Below, piece after piece: positions 46,639 to 54,217 of a stretch of DNA of 59,803 nucleotides. A program made the translations under genes and the position numbers. This stretch comes from Acidovorax sp. MR-S7. GTDB taxonomy: Bacteria > Pseudomonadota > Gammaproteobacteria > Burkholderiales > Burkholderiaceae_C. Where the stretch lies: contig NZ_DF238907.1 of NCBI RefSeq assembly GCF_000400995.2, forward strand, positions 1 through 59,803, read 5' to 3'. Numbering within the stretch: the stretch's first letter is position 1; each line of letters begins with the position of its first letter. A model generated the notes under the pieces. That model had not been told where the DNA came from, ran no database searches, and saw only the letters and a list, made by a program, of their open reading frames with translations.

Positions 46639-46676
46639 AAAAAACCGCGGCCGCCCGCCGGGATGGGCAGGCGGCC
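46639..46676 (-). terminator. Terminator-like hairpin between soxZ and soxA
   Basis: On the minus strand an 11-bp stem with one mismatch (46666-46676 with 46649-46659, GGCCGCCTGCC against GGCGGGCGGCC) is followed, after GCGG, by six T. It lies downstream of soxZ and upstream of soxA, within the operon. Confidence 0.7.
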
Positions 46677-46689
46677 GGCACGGCGGGCG

Positions 46690-47001
46690 TCAGCTCACCG
46701 TGGCTTCGTCGGTCCGCGTGTCGCCGCGGTTGTCCTTCCAGGTTACGGCGATCTTGTCGCCGGCCTTCGCGCCCTTCACGGTGAACTGCATGAAGGGGTT
46801 CTTCGACACGGCCGGGCCCCATTCGGCGGTCAGCACCGGCTTGCCGTTGAGCGAGGCGGTGACTTCCTGGATGAACCAGGCGGGAATGGTCTTGCCGGAA
46901 GCGTCCTTGCGCTGGCCGGTTTCCATCTCGTGGGCCATGAGCACACGCACGGTGGCGTTGCCGCCGGAGGCTTGGGCGCGGATGCGCATCGGATCTGCCA
47001 T
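46690..47001 (-). CDS. soxZ: Thiosulfate carrier subunit SoxZ
   Basis: The 103-residue protein has no signal peptide (MADPMRIRAQASGGNATVRV); SoxZ is carried into the periplasm bound to the Tat-exported SoxY. It has the SoxZ pattern MAHEMETGQRKDASGKTIPA, WFIQEVTASLNGKPVL, and an immunoglobulin-like end (FTVKGAKAGDKIAVTWKDN). SoxYZ is the carrier on whose swinging arm sulfur is processed. ATG at 47001 follows AGGAGAAG. A 181-base gap separates it from soxY and a terminator-like hairpin follows it. Confidence 0.95.
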   Translation of the reverse strand: MADPMRIRAQASGGNATVRVLMAHEMETGQRKDASGKTIPAWFIQEVTASLNGKPVLTAEWGPAVSKNPFMQFTVKGAKAGDKIAVTWKDNRGDTRTDEATVS

Positions 47002-47118
47002 GTTCTTCTCCTGTGCAAAAGGGTTGGTATTCGTTGTGCCTTGCGCGCTGCTTATGGAGCTGACGCGCCCCGAGCGAGGGCCACCGCGCAAGGGCCGCCC
47101 CGCCGCGCTGGTGGCGTC

Positions 47119-47165
47119 CCCCTTCCCGACGAAGCCGAGAGAAGGGGGAAGCGGCGCAGCCGCTC
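47119..47165. repeat. Two-hairpin palindromic element between soxY and soxZ
   Basis: CCCCCTTC (47119-47126) pairs with GAAGGGGG (47142-47149), 8 bp. It is directly followed by AGCGGC-GCA-GCCGCT (47151-47165), 6 bp with a 3-base loop. The element lies in an unusually long (181-base) gap inside a normally compact gene pair. Confidence 0.65.
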
Positions 47166-47182
47166 AGGGGGTTGTCCCTGCT

Positions 47183-47650
47183 TCAGCCGCCGCAGCCGCC
47201 GAGGGTGACCTTGACTTCCTTCTTGGCGTAGAAGGCCTTGCCGTCGTTGGTGATGGCCACGGCGTACACGTCGGACGACTGGCCGAGCTTGGCGCGCGTG
47301 AGGAAGTTGGGCTCCACGGCATCGGTCACGTTGAAGACTGCCACCATGGTGTTGGGGTTCTTCTCGACGAGCACGAGCAACTGCTTCACGCCGGCCAGCG
47401 TGGTCGCGGCGCCCAGCGGCACCACGGCGCCGTTCTCGGCGATGTCGGGGCCGGTGATGGTCACGTCCTTGCTCTCGGCGGGAGCGCCGGCGCCCAGGGC
47501 CTTGACCACATCGGCCACGGTCTTGGCGTCGAAGGCTTCCTTGTTGTAGGCCAGGGCCGTGCGCGGCAGCACGCCTGCGGCCACCAGCATGCCGGCGACG
47601 GCCAGGCTCTGCTGGAGGGCTGCTCTGCGAGAGGTCTTGCGAGAAATCAT
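47183..47650 (-). CDS. soxY: Thiosulfate carrier SoxY
   Basis: The 155-residue precursor has a Tat-type signal (MISRKTSRRAALQQSLAVAG). The C-terminus is KKEVKVTLGGCGG, the carrier arm whose Cys carries the sulfane intermediates. FPLGAATTLAGVKQLLVLVEKNP and TLAYNKEAFDAKTVADVV-like segments fit the SoxY family. It heads SoxYZ, the central carrier. A 49-base gap follows soxD; soxZ starts 181 bases downstream. Confidence 0.96.
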   Translation of the reverse strand: MISRKTSRRAALQQSLAVAGMLVAAGVLPRTALAYNKEAFDAKTVADVVKALGAGAPAESKDVTITGPDIAENGAVVPLGAATTLAGVKQLLVLVEKNPNTMVAVFNVTDAVEPNFLTRAKLGQSSDVYAVAITNDGKAFYAKKEVKVTLGGCGG

Positions 47651-47699
47651 CGTCGTCTCCTGTTGCAATGAATCTGGGATGGGGGAGGGGATTGTGCGG

Positions 47700-48758
47700 T
47701 TACGGCTGGGCCGCGGCGCCGGCCAGCCAGCGCGCGATGGCCTGCGCCTCGTCGTCGCCGAGCGTTTGCGGCGGCATGGGGATGTTGCCCCACACGCCGC
47801 TGCTGCCCGAGCGGATGCGGCCTGCGATGTGGTCGGCCTGGCCGCCGTATTTCTTGGCGATGTCGGAGAAGGAGGGGCCCACGAGCTTGCTGTCCGCCGC
47901 GTGGCAGGCCGTGCAGGCGTTCTTTTCGAGCAGGGCGGTCGGCGCAGCGGCGCCTGCGGCCGCTGCCGGCTTGGCGGGGGCGGCGGCCGGGTCGGCCGTC
48001 TGTACGCCGCGCTGGGCGCCCACGGGCCGGTTCTGGTCCGCGAGGTTGCCGTGGTTGTTGCGCGCGAAGTCCGGCAGGCGCGACGCCACCTTGGGCTCCA
48101 CGGGGCAGTCGCGCATGCAGGCCTTGGCGGCCGTGTCGGGCTTGCGGCCCTTGCCGAACTCGGGGCCGGGCCACAGGGCGTGGTCGGTCGTCATGCCGTT
48201 GCGGTTGGGCATGCGCGCCTGCACCTGGGCGATGTTCTTGTCCGAGAGCGTGAAGTCGTCGGGCACGATGCCACCGAGGTTGAGCAGATAGGCCGTGACG
48301 GCATAGACCTCCTCGGTGTTCAGCGTCTTGGGCTGATTCCAGGGCATGGCGCGGTGGATGTAGTCCCACAGCGTCGAGACGGTGGGCACCTTCATGAGCG
48401 TGGTGCGCCCCGGAAAGCCCGTGTCGCGCAGCCGCGCCACGCGGCCGGTCTGGATGTCGTCGGGCGTGGTGCCGCCCACGAGAGGGCTGAACACCTCGTT
48501 GGATTCGCCGAACACGCCGTGGCACGAGGCGCACTTGGATTCCCACACGTCCTGGCCGCGCTGCACGCTGCCGGAGCCGGTGGGCAGGCCCTTGAAGTCG
48601 GGACGCACGTCGATGTCCCAGGCCGCCACTTCCTTGGGTGTAGCGTCGCGGCCGATGCCGGGGTATGCAGCGGACTTGCCCTGCGCCTGGGCGCCCAGGC
48701 CCGCACAGAGCGCCGCCGCCAGCAGCGCGGCGCGCAGCAGATCAGGAGAGCTGGACAT
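47700..48758 (-). CDS. soxD: Dihaem cytochrome c SoxD
   Basis: The 352-residue precursor has signal LLRAALLAAALCAGLGAQAQ and two CxxCH haem sites: SKCASCHGVFGES in the first domain and NACTACHAADSKLVG in the second. An Ala/Pro-rich linker (AAPAKPAAAAGAAAP) lies between. With SoxC it forms the sulfane dehydrogenase that removes six electrons from the SoxY-bound sulfane. Its presence means full oxidation to sulfate rather than sulfur-globule storage. The start overlaps the soxC end by 17 bases. Confidence 0.95.
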   Translation of the reverse strand: MSSSPDLLRAALLAAALCAGLGAQAQGKSAAYPGIGRDATPKEVAAWDIDVRPDFKGLPTGSGSVQRGQDVWESKCASCHGVFGESNEVFSPLVGGTTPDDIQTGRVARLRDTGFPGRTTLMKVPTVSTLWDYIHRAMPWNQPKTLNTEEVYAVTAYLLNLGGIVPDDFTLSDKNIAQVQARMPNRNGMTTDHALWPGPEFGKGRKPDTAAKACMRDCPVEPKVASRLPDFARNNHGNLADQNRPVGAQRGVQTADPAAAPAKPAAAAGAAAPTALLEKNACTACHAADSKLVGPSFSDIAKKYGGQADHIAGRIRSGSSGVWGNIPMPPQTLGDDEAQAIARWLAGAAAQP

Positions 48759-50103
48759 TGATCACCTCCCCGTTGGCCTGCACCGCCCAGGACTGGATGG
48801 CGTTGTTGTGGTAGATCGAGCGCGAGCCGCGTGCGGCGCGCAGTTGCTGGTAGCTGGGCTGCACGTGGCCGGTGTCGTCCATGGCGCGGCTCTGGATGAT
48901 GGCGGGCTGGCCGTCCCACACCCAGTCGATGTTGAAGCGCGTGAGGCACTTTGACAGCACGGGCGACTCGAGCCGCGCGGTGCGCCAGTTGCGCCCGCCG
49001 TCCACGCTCACGTCCACGCGCTGGACCTTGCCGCGGCCGGACCAGGCCAGGCCCGTGATGTTGTAGAAGCCCTTGTCCAGCAGCATCTGGCCGCCCGAGG
49101 GCGTGGTCACCACGCTCTTGCATTCCTGGATGCTGGAGTATTGGCGGTGCTGGCCGTCGGGCATCAGGTCGATGTAGTGCACGGCCTCGTCCTTGGCGGC
49201 CCAGGGCTGGTCGCCCACCTCGATGCGGCGCAGGTATTTCACCCAGCTCACGCCCTGCACGCCGGGCACTACGAGGCGCAGTGGGTAGCCCTGTTCGGGC
49301 CGCAGCATCTCGCCGTTCTGGCCGTAGGCGACGAGCACCTCGCCGGACTCGATGAGTTCCATGGGGATCGTGCGCGTCATCGACGAGCCGTCCGCGCCCT
49401 CGGCCAGCACGAAGCGGCCTTTCTTGAGGTCGGCGCCCGCCATCTGCAGCAGCGTGATGAGCGGCACGCCCGTGAACTCGCTGCACGAGAGCATGCCGTG
49501 CGTGTACTGCACCGTGGGCACGGCCACGTTGCCCCATTCCATGCCGGTGTTGGCGCCGCACTCGATGAAGTGGAAGCGCGACACCGAGGGCAAGCGCATG
49601 ATCTCGTCCATGGTGAAGACCTTGGCGGCCTTGACCATGCCGTTGACCATGAGGCGGTGCTGGGACGGGTCGATGTCCCACCAGCCCTGGTGGTGGCGCT
49701 CGAAGTGCAGGCCGCTGGGCGTGACGATGCCGAACAGCGACTGCAGCGGCGCGAACGACACCGATGCCTGCCGCGTCTGCGTCAGGCCCGGGCTGGTGCG
49801 GCGCTGCACGTTGGTTTCGTATTTCGAGGGCTTGCCGTAGCCTTCCGCGGCCACCGGCTGGCCCAGGCCCGTGCTGTGCGCGGGCAGCTTCAGAATGGCG
49901 GGATCGCCGTCGCCCGCGGCGGCCGCGCCTTGGGCGACCGCCGCGCTGGCGGCCACGCCCGAGGCCGCCGCGGCGAACGCATTGCGGATGAAGTCGCGCC
50001 GGCCGGCACGCGCCTCGGCGAAGACGGTGCCCACGCCGCTGCCCGGTATGAAGTTCTCGGGTGCCTTGCGCACCCGGCCTGAGATCCATGTCTGCAGATT
50101 CAC
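48742..50103 (-). CDS. soxC: Molybdenum subunit SoxC of sulfane dehydrogenase
   Basis: The 453-residue protein has a Tat signal (AGRRDFIRNAFAAAASGVAA) and a sulfite-oxidase-fold Mo domain with the Mo-ligating Cys in HFIECGANTGMEWGN. A dimerisation domain follows (VDVSVDGGRNWRTARLE, IYHNNAIQSWAVQANGEV). It oxidises the sulfane with SoxD. GTG at 50103, preceded by GGGAG, is preferred over the TTG five codons upstream. The upstream neighbour is a small cytochrome c. Confidence 0.95.
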   Translation of the reverse strand: MNLQTWISGRVRKAPENFIPGSGVGTVFAEARAGRRDFIRNAFAAAASGVAASAAVAQGAAAAGDGDPAILKLPAHSTGLGQPVAAEGYGKPSKYETNVQRRTSPGLTQTRQASVSFAPLQSLFGIVTPSGLHFERHHQGWWDIDPSQHRLMVNGMVKAAKVFTMDEIMRLPSVSRFHFIECGANTGMEWGNVAVPTVQYTHGMLSCSEFTGVPLITLLQMAGADLKKGRFVLAEGADGSSMTRTIPMELIESGEVLVAYGQNGEMLRPEQGYPLRLVVPGVQGVSWVKYLRRIEVGDQPWAAKDEAVHYIDLMPDGQHRQYSSIQECKSVVTTPSGGQMLLDKGFYNITGLAWSGRGKVQRVDVSVDGGRNWRTARLESPVLSKCLTRFNIDWVWDGQPAIIQSRAMDDTGHVQPSYQQLRAARGSRSIYHNNAIQSWAVQANGEVINVQLS

Positions 50104-50137
50104 GTCTGCTCCCGGCAATTGAAGAAGAGGGTGTGCA

Positions 50138-50461
50138 TCAGCGTGCGCCCGTGAGGACCCAGGCGGCCAGGGTCTGGGCTTCGCTCTCGCTCAGCGTGGG
50201 CTGCGGCGGCATGGGCACGGGGCCCCACTTGCCCGAGCCGCCGGCCTTGATGCTGCGCGCCAGCGCGGCCTCGGCGTCCTTCTGTCCGGCGTACTTCTTC
50301 GCCACGTCCTGGAAGGCCGGGCCGACCAGTTTCTTGTCCAGCGCGTGGCAGGCCAGGCAGGCCTTCTGCTGGGCCAGGGCCTGGTTGGCGGAAGCGGCGA
50401 GGGGGCTCAGGGCTGCGGCCAGTCCCAGGGCGGCCAGGGCCGGTTTCATCGAGGGCGTCAC
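50138..50461 (-). CDS. Small class I cytochrome c (SoxE-like)
   Basis: The 107-residue precursor has a signal (MKPALAALGLAAALSPLAASA) and one CxxCH motif (KACLACHALDKKLVGPAFQDV). The methionine ligand sits in WGPVPMPPQPTLSESEA, the usual layout of cytochrome c-551/552 types that carry electrons from SoxCD/SoxXA to the oxidase. GTG at 50461 has AAGGAG at good spacing; ATG 50449 would also give a complete protein. It starts the soxC-to-soxB unit. Confidence 0.9.
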   Translation of the reverse strand: MTPSMKPALAALGLAAALSPLAASANQALAQQKACLACHALDKKLVGPAFQDVAKKYAGQKDAEAALARSIKAGGSGKWGPVPMPPQPTLSESEAQTLAAWVLTGAR

Positions 50462-50496
50462 TTGGGGTACTCCTTGGATCCGCTCTGCGGCGGTTC

Positions 50497-50526
50497 ATTA
50501 AATAAGTATATGTTTATGTAATGATT
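50497..50526. promoter_or_regulatory. AT-rich promoter/operator of the sox operon
   Basis: ATTAAATAAGTATATGTTTA and TGTAATGATT: an AT-rich island with core TTAAATAAG, 36 bases upstream of the cytochrome c gene that heads the sox operon. The same core recurs at 52071 and, weaker, at 53221. Confidence 0.45.
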
Positions 50527-50586
50527 CTAGAGGCGAAGACGAGGCCTCGCATGGCCGATCGCCTCAGTGAAAACCCTTGATGCGGG

Positions 50587-51057
50587 TCAGGCGCGGACCG
50601 CTGCGCGGGCCTGGGCCATGCGCTGGTCGAGATAGGCGCCGTAGAAGTCGGAGATGTAGCTTCCGCTCAGGCGCTCGGCCACCTCGCGGCCCGCGCGGCC
50701 GAAGAACAGCACGGTGGGCGCCACCGTCACGCCGAGCTCCTTCACCAGCGCGCCCTGCGTGGTCACGCGGCCTTCCCAGTCGCGCACGGGCCGCGGGTCG
50801 CGGAAGTCGATCTGCACGACGGCCATGCCTTCGCGCCATGCCGGCAGCAGGTAGTGCTCGCGCACGATGCGGCAGAACGGGCAGCCTGCGAGGCTGGCCA
50901 TCACCACCAGCGGCTCGCGCCGCGCCAGCGCGGCCGCCAGGGCGCCGGCCATGGAGGAGGGCACGGGCAGCGCGCCCTCCGCGGCCAGCGCCGCAGGCAG
51001 CGTGCCGGCGAGCCCCACTCCCAGCAGCCATTCGCGCCGGCGCCAGGTCGGATTCAT
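50587..51057 (-). CDS. SoxW-like periplasmic thioredoxin
   Basis: The 156-residue protein has a signal (WLLGVGLAGTLPAALAA) and a thioredoxin fold with active site AGCPFCRIVREHYLLP. VAPTVLFFGRAG contains the cis-proline, and GSYISDFYGAYLDQRMA ends it. CPFC rather than CGPC, with a Sox neighbourhood, suggests the SoxW/SoxS group that keeps SoxYZ arms reduced. Its start overlaps the metallo-hydrolase stop (ATGA). It lies 125 bases upstream of the sox operon, so it may be read from its own promoter. Confidence 0.85.
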   Translation of the reverse strand: MNPTWRRREWLLGVGLAGTLPAALAAEGALPVPSSMAGALAAALARREPLVVMASLAGCPFCRIVREHYLLPAWREGMAVVQIDFRDPRPVRDWEGRVTTQGALVKELGVTVAPTVLFFGRAGREVAERLSGSYISDFYGAYLDQRMAQARAAVRA

Positions 51058-52046
51058 TGCGCCTCCCGCTCCATCAGCAGGTAGGTGTTGTAGGCATTCA
51101 TGCGGTTGGCGGCCTGGAACAGGGGCAGGTGCGCGAATGCCGACCAGTCGGCCGCCTGGTAGGCCTCGTCGAACGGCGTCATGTCGCGTGCGGCCTGTCC
51201 CATCGACGTGCGCAGGTAGGCCAGGTAGTCGCGCGTGAGCCGCATGTCCTTGGCCGCCTCGGTCGAGGCCGGCCCATGCCCGGGCACGACCACCGTGGCG
51301 CCGAAGGCCAGCAGCTTGTCCAGCGACGAGATCCAGTTGCGGCTGTCGGCCTGGCCGACGAAGGGAATGCGGCTGCGGAACACGAGGTCGCCCGCATACA
51401 GCACCTGGGTAGCCGGTACGAACACCGCCAGATCCTCGGGCGTGTGCGCCGGCCCCACCGGCTGCACGACGAGGCGCGTGCCGCCGATGGTGAGTTCGCG
51501 CCGCCCGTCGATCCATTCGGTGGCGGCCACCAGGCGGGTCTGCGCGTCGATCCAGGGCGCCAGCTCCTCGCGAGAAGCTTGCAAGCGCAGCTGCGCGGTG
51601 TCGGCGTAGAGGTACTCGCGCCCGGCCTTGTGCGCGATGATGCGCGCGCCGGCCTCCTCGAACACCTGCAGGCCGTACACGTGGTCGGCGTGGTAGTGCG
51701 TCAGCACCACGTGCGTGACCTTCTGCGGCGTGATCTTGGCGATCTCGGCCAGCAGGCGGCGCGCCAGGGCTGGCGAGCCGAGCGCGTCGATCACCACCAC
51801 CCCTGCGGGCGTGACCACGAAGCCGGCATTGGAGATGAAGTTCTGGTTGGCCGGCGATCCCAGCGCCGACAGGCCTTCCACATACCAGCAGCCGGGCGCC
51901 ACCTCGCGCGGCACCATCGGCGGCGCAGCGGCGGGGCCACTGGCGGCTGCTTCCGCATAGCGCGCCCAGGCCAGCCCCAGGCCCGCCGACAGCGCCGCGC
52001 AACCGCAGCGCTGGAGAATTTGACGCCGATCAATCACGGATCGCAT
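51054..52046 (-). CDS. SoxH-like metallo-beta-lactamase fold hydrolase
   Basis: The 330-residue protein has a signal (RRQILQRCGCAALSAGLGLA) and the MBL zinc motif HVVLTHYHADHVYGLQVF (HxHxDH). Other ligands lie in VQPVGPAHTPEDLAV, VLYAGDLVFRS and VVVPGHGPAST. It matches the periplasmic quinoprotein-relay/SoxH group found beside sox genes, whose reaction is not known. Downstream soxW-like gene overlaps its stop. Confidence 0.86.
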   Translation of the reverse strand: MRSVIDRRQILQRCGCAALSAGLGLAWARYAEAAASGPAAAPPMVPREVAPGCWYVEGLSALGSPANQNFISNAGFVVTPAGVVVIDALGSPALARRLLAEIAKITPQKVTHVVLTHYHADHVYGLQVFEEAGARIIAHKAGREYLYADTAQLRLQASREELAPWIDAQTRLVAATEWIDGRRELTIGGTRLVVQPVGPAHTPEDLAVFVPATQVLYAGDLVFRSRIPFVGQADSRNWISSLDKLLAFGATVVVPGHGPASTEAAKDMRLTRDYLAYLRTSMGQAARDMTPFDEAYQAADWSAFAHLPLFQAANRMNAYNTYLLMEREAQ

Positions 52047-52060
52047 GAAGTCCCCTTACT

Positions 52061-52092
52061 ATTTATCAGTTATTGCTTATTTAATTATTGAA
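52061..52092. promoter_or_regulatory. AT-rich divergent promoter/operator
   Basis: The 47-base gap between the SoxH-like and YeeE genes contains on the minus strand AATTAAATAAGCAATA (52071-52086), sharing the core TTAAATAAG with the sox promoter at 50497. It could serve both divergent genes. Confidence 0.4.
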
Positions 52093-52093
52093 T

Positions 52094-53203
52094 ATGGCGG
52101 TCGAACTGGCAAGCATGGTGGAGCGCTACGGTACCAGCGCTGCGTTGGCCGTGGGCGGCGCGGGTATCGGGGTGCTGTTCGGTTTCTTCGCGCAGCGCTC
52201 GCGCTTTTGCCTGCGCGCGGCGGTGATCGAGTTCTGGCACGGCAAGTTCGGCGAGAAGCTCTCCGTATGGCTGCTGGCGTTTTCGACGGCGCTGGTGGCC
52301 GTGCAGGCGCTGATCCTGGCCGGTGGGCTGGACGTGGGCAACGCGCGCCAGCTCGCCAACCGCGGCAGCCTCTCGGGCGCGCTGGCGGGCGGGCTGCTGT
52401 TCGGCGCGGGCATGATCATGACGCGCGGCTGCGCCAGCCGCCTGCTGGTGCTGTCGGCCAACGGCAATTTGCGCGCGCTGCTGTCGGGGCTTGTGTTCGC
52501 GGTCACGGCGCAGGCGGCGCTGTCGGGCAGCCTGGCACCGCTGCGCCTTGCGGTCGCCGGCTGGTGGACGGTGGAGGGCGGGGCGTCGCGCGATCTGCTG
52601 GCCCTGCTCGGCGCGGGCCGCCTCGCGGGGCTGGCCTTCGGCCTCGCGTGGATGGCGGTGGCGGTGTTCTTCTCGCTGCGCAGCGGCAACCGGCCGTGGA
52701 TGTGGGTGGGCGGCGTGGGCAGCGGGCTGGCGGTGGCGCTGGCCTGGTGGTTCACCTATGCGGTGTCGCAGGCCAGCTTCGACGTGGTGCAGATCCAGGG
52801 CCTGACCTTCAGCGGCCCTTCGGCCGAATGGCTGATGCGCGTGCTGGCGAGCCCGGCGCCGGCGTTCGGATTCGACGCGGGCATGCTGCCCGGCGTGTTC
52901 GCCGGCTCGTTCATCGGCGCGCTGGTGGGGCGCGAGTTCAAGGTCGAGGGCTTCAAGGACGGCTACAGCATGGCGCGCTACATCGCCGGCGCGATGGCGA
53001 TGGGCTTCGGCTCCATGCTGGCCGGCGGTTGCGCCGTGGGGGCGGGGATGACCGGCGGCGCGATCTTCGCCCTGACCGCCTGGCTCACGCTGCTGGGCAT
53101 GTGGGGCGGCGCCGGCCTGATGGAGCGCTGGCTCGCCGAGCCGGTGCAGACCGCGCAGCCGCCCACGCAGCAGGCGCCGGTGGTGACGCCGGTGGCGCCT
53201 TAA
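52094..53203 (+). CDS. Second YeeE/YedE (TsuA-like) sulfur transporter
   Basis: The 369-residue membrane protein has about ten helices and the three Cys signatures of the family: C39 (RSRFCLRAAVIE), C113 (MTRGCASRLLV) and C313 (AGGCAVGAGMT). It ends in a Pro-rich cytoplasmic tail. ATG 52094 is chosen; a TTG two codons earlier is possible. It differs from the copy at 42161 in the spacing and in longer loops, so the two are paralogues rather than duplicates. The DsrE protein gene follows it. Confidence 0.9.
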   Translation: MAVELASMVERYGTSAALAVGGAGIGVLFGFFAQRSRFCLRAAVIEFWHGKFGEKLSVWLLAFSTALVAVQALILAGGLDVGNARQLANRGSLSGALAGGLLFGAGMIMTRGCASRLLVLSANGNLRALLSGLVFAVTAQAALSGSLAPLRLAVAGWWTVEGGASRDLLALLGAGRLAGLAFGLAWMAVAVFFSLRSGNRPWMWVGGVGSGLAVALAWWFTYAVSQASFDVVQIQGLTFSGPSAEWLMRVLASPAPAFGFDAGMLPGVFAGSFIGALVGREFKVEGFKDGYSMARYIAGAMAMGFGSMLAGGCAVGAGMTGGAIFALTAWLTLLGMWGGAGLMERWLAEPVQTAQPPTQQAPVVTPVAP

Positions 53204-53220
53204 CCTGGATCTACGGGTGC

Positions 53221-53234
53221 TAATATAAGTGACG
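53221..53234 (+). promoter_or_regulatory. Weak TAAATAAG-like element before the DsrE gene
   Basis: TAATATAAGTGACG resembles the cores at 50499 and 52071 and lies 57-70 bases upstream of the DsrE start. Confidence 0.25.
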
Positions 53235-53290
53235 GGCGATTGAAAAGCGCCTATCCCGCAAGCCCCGCAGAACCACAAGGAGACGACACC

Positions 53291-53704
53291 ATGAGACAAG
53301 CCTTTTTCGCCCTGCTGTTCGCGTTCTGCGCCGCCACCGCCAGCGCGCAGGACATCAAGGCCGTGTACCACGTGAACACCGGCGTCGAATCGGCGTCGCG
53401 CATCCTGGGCAACGTCACCAACCATCTCAATGCCGATCCGAAGGCCAAGATCGTGGTCGTGACGCACGGCGCGGGCATCGACTTCCTGCTCTCCGACGCC
53501 AAGGATGCCCAGGGGCGCGAGTTCAGCGGGCAGGTGAGCGCGCTGGCCTCGCGCGGGGTGGAGTTCCGCGCCTGCGGCAACACGATGGAGTCGCGCAAGA
53601 TCGACGAGAGCCGCCTGCTGATGGAGGCCAAGGTCGTGCCCTCGGGCGTGGCCGAGGTGGCGCGCCTGCAGGCCAAGGAAGGCTACGCCTACCTCAAGCC
53701 TTGA
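53291..53704 (+). CDS. Periplasmic DsrE-family sulfur-relay protein
   Basis: The 137-residue precursor has a signal (MRQAFFALLFAFCAATASAQ) and a DsrE/F fold: KAVYHVNTGVESASRILGN, then IVVVTHGAGIDFLLSDAKD, and ASRGVEFRACGNTMESRKID. The Cys in FRACGNTM is the conserved sulfur-binding residue of the fold. It begins 87 bases after the YeeE stop with AAGGAG before the ATG. Exported DsrE proteins near sox genes are thought to handle persulfide, inferred here. Confidence 0.85.
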   Translation: MRQAFFALLFAFCAATASAQDIKAVYHVNTGVESASRILGNVTNHLNADPKAKIVVVTHGAGIDFLLSDAKDAQGREFSGQVSALASRGVEFRACGNTMESRKIDESRLLMEAKVVPSGVAEVARLQAKEGYAYLKP

Positions 53705-53716
53705 GGGCCGTCTCCG

Positions 53717-54040
53717 TCACTCCTGGTCGATGGCGATCTGCACGCAGATGCTGCGGCACATCTGCACGACGTTGTCGTTGGTGATGAAGTAATAGATGCT
53801 CACGCCCTCGCGGCGGCGGCCCAGCACGCCGGCCTGGTACAGCGTGTTGAGGTGCTGGGACATGTTGGGCTGCGTGGTGTCGATCTCGGCGAGCAGCTCG
53901 CTCACGTTCTTCTCGCCGTTGCACAGCAGGCTGATGATCTTGAGCCGCATGGGCGCGGCCATGGCGCGGAACAGTTCCGCAGCGGTCTCAAAGACGCTGT
54001 CATCCTCGATCGCCGTTGATGTGGTGTGCGTGGTGCCCAT
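53717..54040 (-). CDS. ArsR-family regulator, candidate persulfide sensor of the sox region
   Basis: The 107-residue winged-helix protein has LFRAMAAPMRLKIISLLCNG, a recognition region TTQPNMSQHLNTLYQAGVL, and the wing REGVSIYYFITND. It lacks the metal-binding ELCVCDL motif of ArsR but has Cys40 in the SLLCNGE helix and Cys95/Cys99 near the C-terminus. This resembles the two-Cys arrangement of SqrR/BigR/SoxR persulfide-responsive repressors. It lies convergent with the DsrE gene next to the sox cluster. Likely binds the AT-rich elements there. Confidence 0.87.
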   Translation of the reverse strand: MGTTHTTSTAIEDDSVFETAAELFRAMAAPMRLKIISLLCNGEKNVSELLAEIDTTQPNMSQHLNTLYQAGVLGRRREGVSIYYFITNDNVVQMCRSICVQIAIDQE

Positions 54041-54153
54041 GGAAGCCTGCCTTGTTTCCCGCGAGCCGGACGGCCTGCGGTGCCATTGGGTTCGTAGTCT
54101 ACGCGGGAATACGCGATAGCCTCCTATACCGCTATATAAATCTGGATATTGCG

Positions 54154-54206
54154 AAAAAATCGGGCTTGATCGCTTGCTGCACAAGCGCAAGCAGCTATCG
54201 AAAGAG
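54154..54206. repeat. Intergenic palindromic repeat, copy R11
   Basis: AAAAAATCGGGCTTGATCGC, then TTGCTGCACAAGCGCAAGC and AGCTATCGAAAG. Arms GCGCTTG-type are degenerate on the left. It ends 11 bases before the stop of the LysR gene. Confidence 0.7.
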
Positions 54207-54217
54207 AAGTGCGGTGG

